64,000 nt of DNA, from NCBI GenBank assembly GCA_029204225.1, contig CM055100.1, forward strand, positions 5,537,592-5,601,591, given 5' to 3'. Made by a program: the position numbers and the translations under genes. Below are positions 23,591 to 33,680 of the stretch, piece after piece. The stretch's first letter is position 1. Each line of letters opens with the position of its first letter. The notes under the pieces were generated by a model, which was not told where the DNA came from, did not search any database, and saw only the letters and a list, made by a program, of their open reading frames with translations. Origin of the DNA: Diphasiastrum complanatum (taxonomy: Eukaryota; Streptophyta; Lycopodiopsida; Lycopodiales; Lycopodiaceae).

Positions 23591-23653
23591 CATCTTCAGC
23601 TCTAACACCACGTTTATTTTTCAGTTTAGCCTCACCATCCCACACTCCAGATC

Positions 23654-24405
23654 GTGAAATAAATGTATTTATCATTTAGATGAGTCATATAGGTTGTACA
23701 TACCATTTCATTTAAGATCTAGTGGCTAAAATGGCCAAAATCTAGTTTTCTAGCTATATGCCACTTGGCATCATTTTATTGGTAGGAAAAGCTATTTCAC
23801 ATGGATAGGAGTGATCTCACACGTGCCAAGGATTGCTCACATGTGTCAAAACATCAGTAGTAGGTGAGATCCAGCTTGTAGTAGATATTTGTGCAAGTCC
23901 CTATAAATTAGGAAAATCACCTAAAATCAAGGGAGGTGGCTATAAGTTAGGAAACTTGGTCCATGTGCCATATTGATGATTATTGGTGGATCCTTTGATG
24001 AGTAGGCTCTCTCACAGGTGGAAAATCAGCTGAGTAAGCATCAGCTCTTGTGTATATATGGTGGCTCATTTGGCCATAATTGACAAGAAAGCTAAATCTT
24101 GGTTTTGGTGCATTTCTTGAGTAATCTCTCCATTTGTCTTGTGATTTTATGCTTCTAATGGTTTCTAAGCTCAGTGTACTTCATTATTTGCTGGTATTCC
24201 GTACTCTGACATGTCTTCACACGTGTTAAACCAGCAAGTACAAGTTTTGATCATATTTGATTGTTCTTGTTAGATTTGTTGATGTAGATTTGATCTAGTG
24301 CTATCTAATCTTGTGTAGATTGGTAGATCAATCTAATCTAACACCCAATCACACTTGTGGATCTGATTTGGATCCATTCTTGGTCCTTTTTGCTGTACTT
24401 TCACA
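23654..24405 (+). mobile_element. 5' LTR of copia C1 (remaining part)
   Basis: Forward LTR sequence from GTGAAATAAATGT to TTTCACA. It shares CATATAGGTTGTACATA and AGTTTTCTAG with C2. It includes CACGTG boxes at 23819 and 24219. The PBS directly follows. Confidence 0.75.
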
Positions 24406-24418
24406 TGGTATCAGAGCC
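24406..24418 (+). promoter_or_regulatory. primer binding site of C1
   Basis: TGGTATCAGAGCC directly after the LTR end CA. Confidence 0.9.
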
Positions 24419-25330
24419 AAGTACAAGTGCATTTAAGGCATTGATAATACCCAAATTGGCAGGTTTTTGGAAACAAGCTAATATTGAGGTAGTGAGGCTG
24501 AATGGATAGCTAGAACCATCATATTTGTACCAAATCTTGTTGTGGGCTGCAGGTGTACTTTACACACGTGTGGTTCCGTACAGGACCTGTTTTTGACAGT
24601 AAAATTCAGTTTGGTGCATTTTGAGCTTCATACACCCAATTTTGAGTCAAGTTAGTGCATTTTTCAAGCTTTCACTTGCATTGTTTCTATTCCATTGATT
24701 TGTTCTTGGTTTAGATCAATCATATAGATGGATTAAGGCTTGTTTACAGTACATTGAAGTTGATTCTCTGATTTTTTGAGTGTACATTGAAGTTGAGAGA
24801 GAAAGAGTGCTATAAACCAAAGATTAAGGAGTGATTTGCAAGGGGGGAGATTGAAATCCATTATACCTTCATTCTAGATTTGTTCAAGAGTGAAAGGGCT
24901 GAGTCTAGAAGCATCTAAATGCTAGAAGACACTCTTGGATCAGTCCTCCAAGTGAAATCTTAGTGAATTTCTAAAGCACAAACACTCATAAAGGCAAAAT
25001 CTACCTATACAAGGTGATAAGAATTGTTGGCAAGTACTAGGAGAAAAATTTGAGATCCAAGTCACATTGTTCACCCCTACTCAAGTGTGTGAGGGTGGTT
25101 TTTGGCTTGAATTAAAGTCATAAAGGTGAGTGAGGCATATGTGTTGTGGTTGATCCAAAATTTTCAAGAGATCCTTCCTTTGTAGAGGGCAAGAACTAGT
25201 AACTCAATTCTTGACTTTGGTGGAAAAATTGTCTTCTTCATTGTGATCAAATCTTGCTAAGTGGCATTAGCTCTTTGTAAGCAAATATCTTAGTGAGAGA
25301 GAAGTATTACATTTCTGAAAATTTGAATTT

Positions 25331-26060
25331 CATTCCAACTCTAAAGAGGTAGAGTCATTGGTACTTGGTGGAGTCCAATAGGGGTGAATGAATTCAAATT
25401 TTTTTGAGCAAAATTTTGACATTATATGTATGAAACTCAAATAAGTTCTATTCAACTTTCTTTCTGAGAGTGTGAGGGTCAAGTTGTGATCCCATTGGGA
25501 GTCTAGAACAGGGAGGAGTCCATATTTGAGTGCTCATACATGATTGGGATCTTTGTGAATCTCTAGATGTCTAATTTTAAAGCTTGGTGAAAAATTATTG
25601 ACATAGATTGTTATCAAACCATTTCATGTCCATTCCAAATCTCAAGAGTGAGATTCTTTGGGTCAAGAGGGATTCCAAAAGGGGTGATTTGATCTGATCT
25701 TTGTGTGTTTGAATCAAGTATACATGTCAAGTTTTTGTGATCTAGTGTAGATCCTTTTTTTGTGAAAATTAGTGGTTTAATTTGTTGTCAAATCAAATCA
25801 AATTCAATCCAAATCTCAAGAGTGAGATTATTTGGGTCAAGAGTGATTTTAAAAGAAGTGACTAAGTTTGATTTTCAAATATTTGAAACAAAACCCATAC
25901 TTTGTTCAAGAATCTCAAATGTTGAGAGAACTAGTCAAGAGAAAAGGAAAATCTAGGTGTCAAGTCTTTTCAAATCCATTCCAACTCTCAAGAGGAAGAT
26001 TCGTTGGTATTTGTTGAGTCCAATAGGGGTGTTTGGATCTGATTTTTGTGATTTGATAGA
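25331..26060 (+). repeat. leader repeats of C1, about 173 bp
   Basis: CATTCCAAATCTCAAGAG-like starts lie at 25331, 25631, 25806 and 25978. Each is followed by a TTGGGTCAAGAG or GAGTCCAATAGGGGTG phrase. They lie between the PBS and the gag start and lengthen the leader threefold relative to C2 (about 0.6 kb). Confidence 0.75.
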
Positions 26061-26250
26061 GTGCTTTTGTCTTAGAGATCAAAGAAAAGATTAGTTTCCA
26101 ATTGACTAGGTTGAAAGAGATATGATTCAAAATTTGTGGTCTAGATCTTGTGTAGATCCTTCTAGATTGTTGAATGTGTTCAAATCTAGTTTCTTGAGAG
26201 TCACAAATCACATTTTGAGAAGTCATATCACTAGGTTTTACTTCCTCATC

Positions 26251-28092
26251 ATGGCATCAATAGGTGGCAACCTATTGGAGGCAAGTAAGGATCCTAAATG
26301 CAACCTTTGTGGCAAGAGAGATTGTTTTGTCTCAAGATGCTACAAAATGAAGATCAATCCATCCAAGGAGAATCAAAGCAAGGGGGCCGAGGTGAAGGAT
26401 GGAGCTTCAAGTTCAAAGTGCAAAGGCAAGAAGGACAAATCCAAGGAAAGGTGTTTCCCTTGTGGAAAGATGCATGAGGCTTGGAGTCTCACAAGGACTT
26501 ACAAGATTTGTCTTCAAAAGTCCATCATCAAACATTCCAAACCTTTTGAAGTTTTGCATTTGAAAGTGAATCTTTTGGTTCAAGATGCAAAGATAAATGC
26601 CACTTTAATTAATGTCACTTGGATTTATTTCATGTCCTTGGAAAGCATTTTGCTTAGAACTTTAGAAAAGTTCAAATTTATTGTTATGATCCAAGAGAAA
26701 CCAAGAAAGATTAAGGAGAAATCACAAAATGAAAATAGTTTCATTTATGCTCTCATGAAGGCTTATGAAGAACTATTTTGCTTTGAAGAGATTTTTGTAT
26801 CTTAAAGGTGGATTAAGGCAATACTAGTTGAGTGTGATGCCTTAATAGATAGCAAAGCATGTTTTCCTTGTAAACTTACATTGAATATGAAGTCAAGGAA
26901 ATGGAAATGTCTTAATAATGTATTTTTTGTTGGTTTCAATAAGGTCATGAATGATGTGTTCATTCATAATGTTGAAGATTGTAAATTTTCAATTTTAAAG
27001 GCAAGTTGTAAACTTCTTATGAGAATAAGTGAAGCATCCAAAGTGGACACTTATATCCATAAGCAAGTAGTTAGCCTTATTGAGATGGAAATACTTCTTG
27101 ATTTCAATATTAGAAAAATCATGCCAAGTTGTGGTGATTTTTGGACTTATGGTTCTAGCATAAGTAATGTTGATAATCATATGAAGTGCACATTATATGA
27201 TCATGTTTGTTGTGATCATTTTAAGACATGGAGGTCTCGGATTTCCATCAAGGAGGAGCACCAAGGAGTTGATCTTGAGGAGTCATCTCGAGGTTCAAGT
27301 GTGCCAAGGATTGAGGAGGAGAGTCCTTCTCAAGTTGTGATTACAAGAATATCAAGAGACATGGTTGAGCTCATATGGCTCACATTTCAAGGGAAAGAGG
27401 AGCACATTTCAAGTGGTATACATCTCATGCTTGCTTCTCTTATGTCATTTGGTGAATCAATTTGCTTTAGTGAGACTTTTGCATCTCAAAGTTGGAGTAA
27501 AGCAATACTAGTTGAGTATGGTGTCTCTCTTGAGAACATAGTTGATGTTCTTAATGATATGAAATTGATTTTAGATCAATTAGAAAGCAAATGGTTATTT
27601 CATCAAATGTATGTTCTTGAGTCTTGCAAGAGCAAGAGTGAGTTGTCCACTCATAGTATGAAAATTTGTCTTTTTTCATGTATTGAGGCAAATTGTAAAC
27701 TCTTTATGAGAGAAAGTGAATCATCCTCTAAGGAAACTTATCTCCATAATGAAGTATCTAGCCTCATTAGATATGAGATTAGCATGGTAACCAAGAATGA
27801 AGATATGATACAAACTCTTTGTTATTATAGCATGCATAGTCTTGCCAATGTTGATGAGCCTAATCCTCGAGATCTTGGTAGCATGATGTTGGATCTTTGT
27901 GATCCTCATGAGTCAAGAAGGACTCTTTATTTTCTCATGGAGTTGCAGCTATTTTCAAGGAGGAGGAGCTTTTGGATCAACCATATGCTTCAAGGATGGA
28001 ACAAATCAATGAAAGAGGTGCTAGGATGGTGCAAAGCTCTCAAGTTCATCAAAAAAGTCAACATCAAAGAGGCATTATCATGGATATGGTGA
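26251..28092 (+). pseudogene. gag-derived and novel-module ORF of copia C1
   Basis: One frame of about 613 codons interrupted by a single TAA at 26803. The start MASIGGNLLEAS matches the C2 gag start but jumps straight to two zinc-knuckle-like motifs: CNLCGKRDCFVSRC (with the His position Cys) and CFPCGKM... The capsid domain is missing. The rest is not recognisable protease, integrase or RT. A block of about 100 residues occurs twice: KAILVECDAL...ASCKLLMRISEAS and KAILVEYGVS...ANCKLFMRESESS. Between them sit EEHQGVDLEESSRG and a Ser/Glu-rich part. A related segment ends the ORF of copia B. The near-open frame suggests recent activity in trans or some constraint. Confidence 0.6.
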
Positions 28093-28208
28093 TTTCGGAT
28101 CAACATCAAGCTCATTGGCTGATCTTTACACCTTTGAACTAGCAAGGATCCATATTTGAAGACCAATTCAGCCCATGGAGTCAATCTCAATATCATCAAG
28201 TTAGTTTT

Positions 28209-28248
28209 GAGGAGGAGTGTTAAAATTGGCAAAAGCTAACTTGATCAA
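28209..28248 (+). promoter_or_regulatory. PPT and 31-bp stub of the C1 3' LTR
   Basis: GAGGAGGAG (28209-28217) is followed by TGTTAAAATTGGC..., identical over 31 bp to the inverted 5' LTR start. LTR homology then ends abruptly at TTGATCAA, so the 3' LTR is truncated. Confidence 0.7.
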
Positions 28249-28516
28249 GTTTGAGTATCCAACTCTCACTAACCCTGAAAAGCTCACTGAAGTAGCCAAG
28301 CGCTCAATAATAGGCCTATCTAAAACAAGCTACCACATGCATTGGTTGGTGAGCCAGCACCAAATGCTCGAGAGCAGAGTCCAACATCAAGACCAAGAGA
28401 TTGTGCATTATCAGAGGCTGGCCAAAGAAAAAGAAAAAGAGGCAGTAGAAAGCAGATCCATGATGGCCGGGCAGAAATCCACTTTCGAAGAGGTCCAGCA
28501 ACAACTGAAGCACTAG
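28249..28516 (+). pseudogene. coiled-coil ORF fragment
   Basis: It reads LTNPEKLTEVAKRSIIG, then a charged heptad-like stretch (QHQDQEIVHYQRLAKEKEKE) and ends EEVQQQLKH-stop. The style resembles gag-like coiled-coil ORFs of gypsy elements, but I see no specific match to ORF-X. The ATG used by the open frame is inside the C1 LTR stub, so its own start is lost. Confidence 0.4.
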
Positions 28517-29060
28517 ATGGTCCAATTCGACCAAGTACGAGATGGATCATCGAGTGCAATGACAGTCGATGCTCCTCTAGTCAAGCTCGAGGATATTTAG
28601 GCTGGTTTGTGGTATAGATCTTGCATACTCCCTTACAGCCAGTTCTTGATTGTTCTTGGGTAATCTAAGCATCAAGTGATGAGTGTTTCTTGATTCTTAG
28701 ATTGTTAAAATGCTGCTAGAAATCTTCTTTCTTGTATCTTGTATCTTGTTTCTTGAATCTTGTTTTCAGTAGCTAATCTAGTTCTTGATTGTTTTCTGAT
28801 TTAGTAGTTAGTAGTAGGATCGCTCTCTGCGTTGAACGTTGATCGTCTTGAGTTGTAGATGGTTACATGGCTGATTTCTTGCATGTAGCTGAGTATCGGA
28901 TTTGAGTTACCCACTGACAGGCTGGGAATACGTAATGAAACCTAAGTAACGCTTCTGCTCTGTAATAGTTCTAATAAGAAGAAGAACCACAAAGAAACGT
29001 AACAACAGGAGTAAGTAATCCAAGAAAAGAAAGAGATAAAAGAACAAAGAGAAAAAACGT
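28517..29060. other. no gene seen
   Basis: T-rich with CTTGTATCTTG/CTTGAATCTTG repeats, then a purine-rich run (28970-29055). It may be a 3' UTR or LTR remnant. Confidence 0.4.
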
Positions 29061-29087
29061 GTTCACAGATTCAGTGAATCTGTGAAC
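29061..29087. repeat. perfect 13-bp hairpin
   Basis: GTTCACAGATTCA, one spacer base, then TGAATCTGTGAAC. Too AT-rich and without a following T-run to be called a terminator. Confidence 0.9.
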
Positions 29088-29788
29088 AAGTAGTCATGAT
29101 TGAGGATGTGTCGCTGTAGAAAAATTATTGCTTCAGTACAGATCCAAAGCTATCAAATTGAATTCATTTTGCTAGCTTCAGACTGTAATCCTTGTTCCCA
29201 TGAAGGGAAAATGATGGTCTAAGAAGAGATGGATGAAACACCATATTGCTTTTTGACAACCAAATCGCAATATCCTCTTTTGTCTGCTTCTTCGGCATCA
29301 TGACAAATTGGATGATCTATCCTCTTCCTTTAGAATCGTATTTTGGCATTGCATCCGACTCTACTGACCTGATTTTGTCATGTTGTTGGATGGTCGCTTT
29401 ATTGTCCAAGCGATGATAACCATAAATCTTGCATTTGAATTGTTAATATCTCACATTAGAGGATTATTGTCATGACCAATTCCCAATTTAGGGACTAGTC
29501 TACTTTGATTGATCATTTCTAAAAATAACAAATGATATTTTGGATGGACATTCATTTCCAAGAACATCGAGTAAATGAGATGCTTGAAAAGAGTGATGAT
29601 ATCTCTTTCACTCAAAGTCTCTACGAAAAATCTTTCGTAGATTACATCATCATGTTCAGAAATATTGATAACTCCAATATTTTGAACCACAAACTAGAAA
29701 CTTTGATATAATGGATCTTTGATTATTTGTCCCATCTCATATCTAGGACAATTTCCAGCTTGTATATTACCAGTTTCATCACATTTTG
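29088..29788. other. no recognised gene; open minus ORF at 29451-29690
   Basis: The 79-residue minus ORF (VINISEHDDVIYERFFVETL...) is not recognised. Adjacent minus frames remain fairly open, so an old coding fragment is possible. Confidence 0.3.
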
Positions 29789-29823
29789 TTGTGCACTCTA
29801 TACTGAATGTATAGAGTGCACAA
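29789..29823. repeat. perfect 15-bp inverted repeat, 5-base loop
   Basis: TTGTGCACTCTATAC, loop TGAAT, then GTATAGAGTGCACAA. It lies between a minus-oriented and a plus-oriented fragment. Confidence 0.95.
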
Positions 29824-29845
29824 GGGAATTTTGTAGCTGATTTCT

Positions 29846-30010
29846 GTGGAGAAGGATCAAAGGCTTAGATCAAAGGTGAAAATGTTTGTCCTCGGGTTTG
29901 AAAAAGTTGAGGGACAAGTTAAGGAAGTCAAAACAAAAGCATTGTCCCAGGTAAAACAAAGTGTGAAAGATCCAAAGATGATCTTGGATAAATTTTCTGA
30001 TGTGTTTGCT
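29846..30010 (+). pseudogene. gypsy pol fragment (PR-RT linker)
   Basis: SVKDPKMILDKFSDVFADQLPKE is the phrase just ahead of RT in chromovirus-type gypsy pol. It is cut off at 30010 by an R1 LTR fragment. Confidence 0.55.
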
Positions 30011-30011
30011 G

Positions 30012-30132
30012 ATCAGTTACCTAAAGAGGGAGCCGCCTTGTTCATAAGGCTAATAGCTCCTTTTGGGCCTACAAAAAGCTTACATTGGATATTATCTTGC
30101 ATGTATAAGCATGGATGGACTAACACATGACA
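30012..30132 (-). mobile_element. R1 LTR fragment
   Basis: It matches 19166-19283 closely (GGCTAATAGCTCCTTTTGGG, CTTGCATGTATAA) and ends with ACATGACA at 30132. Only the U3 end of the LTR is present. Confidence 0.8.
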
Positions 30133-30236
30133 TTATTCTTCAGTTCAAATCAATTTGTTTCGATATCAGAGAATTGACTTCCAATTGTAGTGCAACACGA
30201 TATCTCTCTTAATGTCGTCACAGATTAAAGTTCCAA

Positions 30237-30540
30237 ATGGATTCTCAAAGTAAAGCCAGTCTTATCACAGACAAGCTGAATGGATCCAATTATCATTTAT
30301 GAAAATTTAAGATGAAGACCTTGCTAATCGCCAACGAGTTGTGGGATGTTGTTACAAATATTAAAGTGAAACTTGAAGACGACATAGAAGACTCAAAATG
30401 GAAATCGAATGATGGTAAAGCTTTCGTGCTTATTATCCTCAATATATTAGATACTGATATTGGCCACGTAGATGAAGCCAGAATTTCGAAAGAAGTTTCG
30501 GACATCTTGAGCTCACTATATGATGTGAGAGACGTAACTA
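30237..30540 (+). pseudogene. copia gag N-terminal fragment
   Basis: From ATG 30237: SLITDKLNGSNYHL-stop-KFKMKTLLIANELWDVV, the start of the Ty1/copia gag (UBN2/Retrotran_gag type), where the Trp codon has become TGA. A PBS-like GATATCAGAG lies 80 bp upstream at 30158. It runs to DVRDV near 30540 and is joined there to gypsy ORF-X sequence. Confidence 0.7.
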
Positions 30541-30544
30541 CCAA

Positions 30545-31525
30545 TCCACCTCCTCCCAACCTGCAGTTATTGACACAACGGCTAGCAAACGAATGCGTGG
30601 CGCTGCCTCTTCATCTTCATCTCCACCTACACTAACGACTCCATCAACCACTGCCACTTCTTATTTCATGCAATCCTCCACTCCGGTCTCTGTTGTTACT
30701 ACCCCTCTTTCTGTTCCATCCACAACTGTTTTTGTTTCCATTCATGTTTTCTCTATTGACACCACTCCCATTTCTGTTCCATTATCCACTACTCCGTCCA
30801 TCACCATCACATCCTCCATCACTTCTGCCGTCACCGTCGCTCCCCTCACGTTTAATCCCTCCGATTCTCAGTTGTCTCTCGACACTCTGGCGTGGATGCA
30901 AGTCATCAATTTTTCACCCCCACGTCGGACTCTTTCTACTCCGTCCTTGCCTTCCTCCATACTCCACACCACCCTTCAGTTTCCTTCTATTCCCCCCATC
31001 CTCTCATTTGGACAAACCGTCCTCAACCCCGTTTCCACTGTTGCTTCTCGCACCCCACCTGTTTCGCCACCAAAGGTTGCCGAGGGCAACCAACCATTGC
31101 CTGATGACGCATTTCTTCAAACCATTTTCATACCATCGCCAGATCGGGCTGATCCCACCGCCCCAGATGACACCAGGTCCAATGAGAACCTCATTGAAGA
31201 CAATGATGACGGAACTCCACAAGTCATCGGGTTAGCTCAACATGCACTAGAGTCAAGGCCGCTCTCTGAATCAGAGGTGAATCTCTTTCGGCGTCAGGTG
31301 CAGGTTTATAGCCAAACATTAAACAGCTACTAGGCAAAATTCGATAAATATCGGACAAGTGCAACTCACGAGCTCGCCTAGGCCAAACAAGCCCTCAAGG
31401 CTTGCCAACAATTCATGGAGAAGAAGGCCCAGCCCACCCCCGTGGTGATTCCACCGCCACCTATTTTTGATGCTGCATAGGCCAATACAAGCCAGGACCA
31501 AAGCCAGCAAGCAGCAGGGGGATTC
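30545..31525 (+). pseudogene. ORF-X fragment of gypsy copy A1
   Basis: It matches A3 ORF-X from about residue 260 onward: the Ser/Thr/Pro-rich block (TTPSITITSSITSAVTVAPL), DTLAWMQVINFSPPRRTL, then after an internal deletion at about 31232 (A3 42095-42545 missing) the coiled coil ending KAQPTPVVIPPPP. At 31524-31527 it is fused directly to integrase. The large open frame here (30593-31333) is therefore a fragment, not an independent gene. Confidence 0.8.
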
Positions 31526-32581
31526 ACATGAAGGCATGGGTGGGGGTCATTTTGCATCTGACATTACAGTTCGCAAGGTCCTGCAATCAGGATGTTGGTG
31601 GCCAACGATTCATAAAGATACGGAGGAATACTTGAAAAAGTGTGATGTGTGCCAAAGAGCAAGGAGACCAACGAGATTGAACTTTGATCTACTGCACCCA
31701 GTCTTAGCCCAAACACCGTTCGAAAAATGGGGATTGGATTATATTGGTCCAATTCACCCTGCAGCAAGGATTTCTCAGGCTTGATACATAATCGTAGCCA
31801 CAGACTACCTCACCAAATGGGTCAAAGCCAAGGCAGTAAGAGTAGCTGATGTTAGGACCACTGCCAAGTTCCTTTATGAAAATATCATTGTGTGTTTCGG
31901 ATGCCCAGTGGAACTAGTCAATGATCATGAAAGCCATTTTATGAACGAGACATCAAGGTCCTGTTGGAGGAATTCTTCGTGATCCACAGAACCAGAACGC
32001 CTTATTATCCTCGGAGTAATGGGCATGCAGAATCATCCAATAAGATCTTGTGTAGCATGCTCACGAAAACAGTTGAAGCTAGTAGATCAGATTGAAAACA
32101 CAAGTTGCATGCTGCACTGTGGGCATTCAGGACAACATATAAAGGGAGCACTGATCAAACACCCTTCCAATTGGTATATGGTCAGGATGCTATGATGTCA
32201 GTAGAGTTTTTAGTTCCTTCATTAAGGATTGCCACCGCGCAACGTCTTAATGAGTCCAAATCTCTACAACTATGCCACAAAGCTCTACATAAACTCTGTG
32301 AAACATGCTTACTAGCTGTGCATGCACTGGCAGCCGAAAAGGAAAGACGCAAAGCTTGGCATGATCGCAGATTACAAAAGAAGGATCTTTGTTCAGGAGA
32401 TCTGCTCATGATGTATAAAACCAAGGCGATCAAGGGGAAGTTAAAACTCACTGGTGAAGGTCCTTATAGGATCAAAGAAATTCTTAATCATGGAGCCGTG
32501 AACTTAGAAAAGCTAGATCGGACGCCATTCGACACACCCATCAACAGTAGCCTGTTGCACAGGTACTGGCCACCACAGTGA
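31526..32581 (+). pseudogene. integrase of gypsy copy A1
   Basis: HEGMGGGHFASD and CDVCQRARRPTR give the zinc-binding H-H-C-C. IVATDYLTKWVKA carries the first Asp. The second Asp sits in VNDHESHF (SDRGSHF in A2) and Glu in NGHAESSNK. A 1-base deletion near 31945 and a stop at 31782 break it. The C-terminal part from 32105 is open: QLVYGQDAMMSVEFLVPS, a GEGPYRIKE motif and HRYWPPQ-stop at 32579. No chromodomain. Confidence 0.85.
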
Positions 32582-33680
32582 GACTGATCCAGATTGGGGG
32601 TGGCATGTTACAAAAAACTAGTCTACTTAGCCATCACCGCTAGATCTAAGGAGATCAAGCCAAATCAAGCTAAATCCATCAAGATTCAGCCAAATCTGGC
32701 AAGATCGGGAAAATCCATCAGAATCCAAGGAGGATCCAGATCTTGATAGGATAAAAAAGAAAACAAAATATCAAATTGACTGATGGATCTACTACCAAGA
32801 ATTCATCAGAACTTCCAGAGAACTACCAACAGTCAGATCAAGCATGGATGATGCTGATTACCAGTTTACAAAAGTTAAAAATTAGAAAATCTCGAGATCT
32901 CATCAAAAAACACTCTGAAAGAGCACTTTTTTCATGATTTTTTGATATCCCCTGGGAGATAGCTCTTGAGAATTGGACAGTCGCCAAATCTGAACTAGAT
33001 GCATCCATGAAAATCTCTACGAGAGTTCCTGATGGAGGAATCATCATCTTTTAGTGTATGCAAGAGTTCTCAGAAGCTGAATTTTCAAAACCCTCGTAGA
33101 GCATCAAGATCATCTTACCAACCCTCGCAAGGTGCCTAAATGGAATCAGAGTAGTAAAATTAGTCTGCCTACATGGTCTGATCTTGAAAATCCAATCATA
33201 GGAACAAGTTGTGCGAGAGATCACTTCTTGCAAGAGTTGAACCCTCGCAGACAGTCTGAACCCTCACAAAACCTTCGCATAGCAGTGAAATCACCTTCTG
33301 AACTCTCGCAGACTTTTCTGAGGTCTTAGAATTTTGTGAAGAAGGTGCCTGCCAAAATTTGGGTGGAACTAAGCAAGGGAAAGTGAATTTCACCTAATAC
33401 GCACTCTAAATTCCGCTATATAAGGGCTGAATTTGAGTCATTTGTCGACAAGCTTTGCTAGCGAAGCTTTGCCAAAATTTACTCTAAAATTATCAAGTTC
33501 TCCATTTGTAACCAAACTTCCTACCAGTTGTCATCTGATATTATTGAACACCGATCTGCGCTCCAAACTATACTCCTTGTCTTCCAACACTCGTTATTCT
33601 CAGTTTTCTACCATTTTCACATCTTTTTTCATTCTCCACCGTTTTTCTTACTTTTCCGACCTCTAATCATCACTGCTATT
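32582..33680 (+). promoter_or_regulatory. INT to ORF-X spacer of copy A2
   Basis: Non-coding, about 1.1 kb, closely matched by 39541-40620. It opens with a PPT-like tract (ATTGGGGGTGGCA, 32593-32605) followed by TGTTAC. It carries CTCGCAG-type words between 33080 and 33315 and a TATA box, TATATAAG, at 33417-33424, about 260 bp before the ORF-X ATG. It is either an internal promoter spacer (preferred) or an LTR shared between tandem units. No PBS is evident before the ATG. Confidence 0.55.
33417..33424 (+). promoter_or_regulatory. TATA box upstream of A2 ORF-X
   Basis: TATATAAG in the context GCTATATAAGGGCTGA, conserved at 40361-40368 in the next unit. Confidence 0.6.

Larger units (their letters stand above)
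23481..28248 (+). mobile_element. non-autonomous copia element C1
   Basis: Order: inverted first part of the 5' LTR, remaining 5' LTR, PBS, a 1.8-kb leader with repeats, a gag-derived ORF lacking a capsid domain, a second long ORF in the same frame, PPT, and the first 31 bp of the 3' LTR. No RT, RNase H or complete integrase is visible. Its LTR is related to C2 (60357-61176). It would depend on proteins of another copia for mobility. Confidence 0.75.

Noticed and set aside
23560-28248. A DNA transposon with 31-bp terminal inverted repeats
   Set aside because: The right copy sits directly after a polypurine tract and equals the LTR start. The left copy is part of an inverted LTR end. No target duplication or transposase was seen.
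29451-29690. 79-residue minus ORF as a viral or host enzyme
   Set aside because: No recognisable motif, and length is within chance for AT-rich DNA.
30693-31235. 180-residue Pro/Leu-rich plus ORF
   Set aside because: Shifted-frame shadow of the Ser/Thr/Pro-rich part of ORF-X. The same shadow recurs at 34620 and 41558.
32606-33500. Region after integrase (TGTTAC following a PPT-like tract) as a conventional LTR shared by tandem units
   Set aside because: Not excluded, but disfavoured. No PBS precedes the ORF, the G2 equivalent has no PPT-like tract, and a better conserved PPT-LTR start follows ORF-X in G1 and A3.
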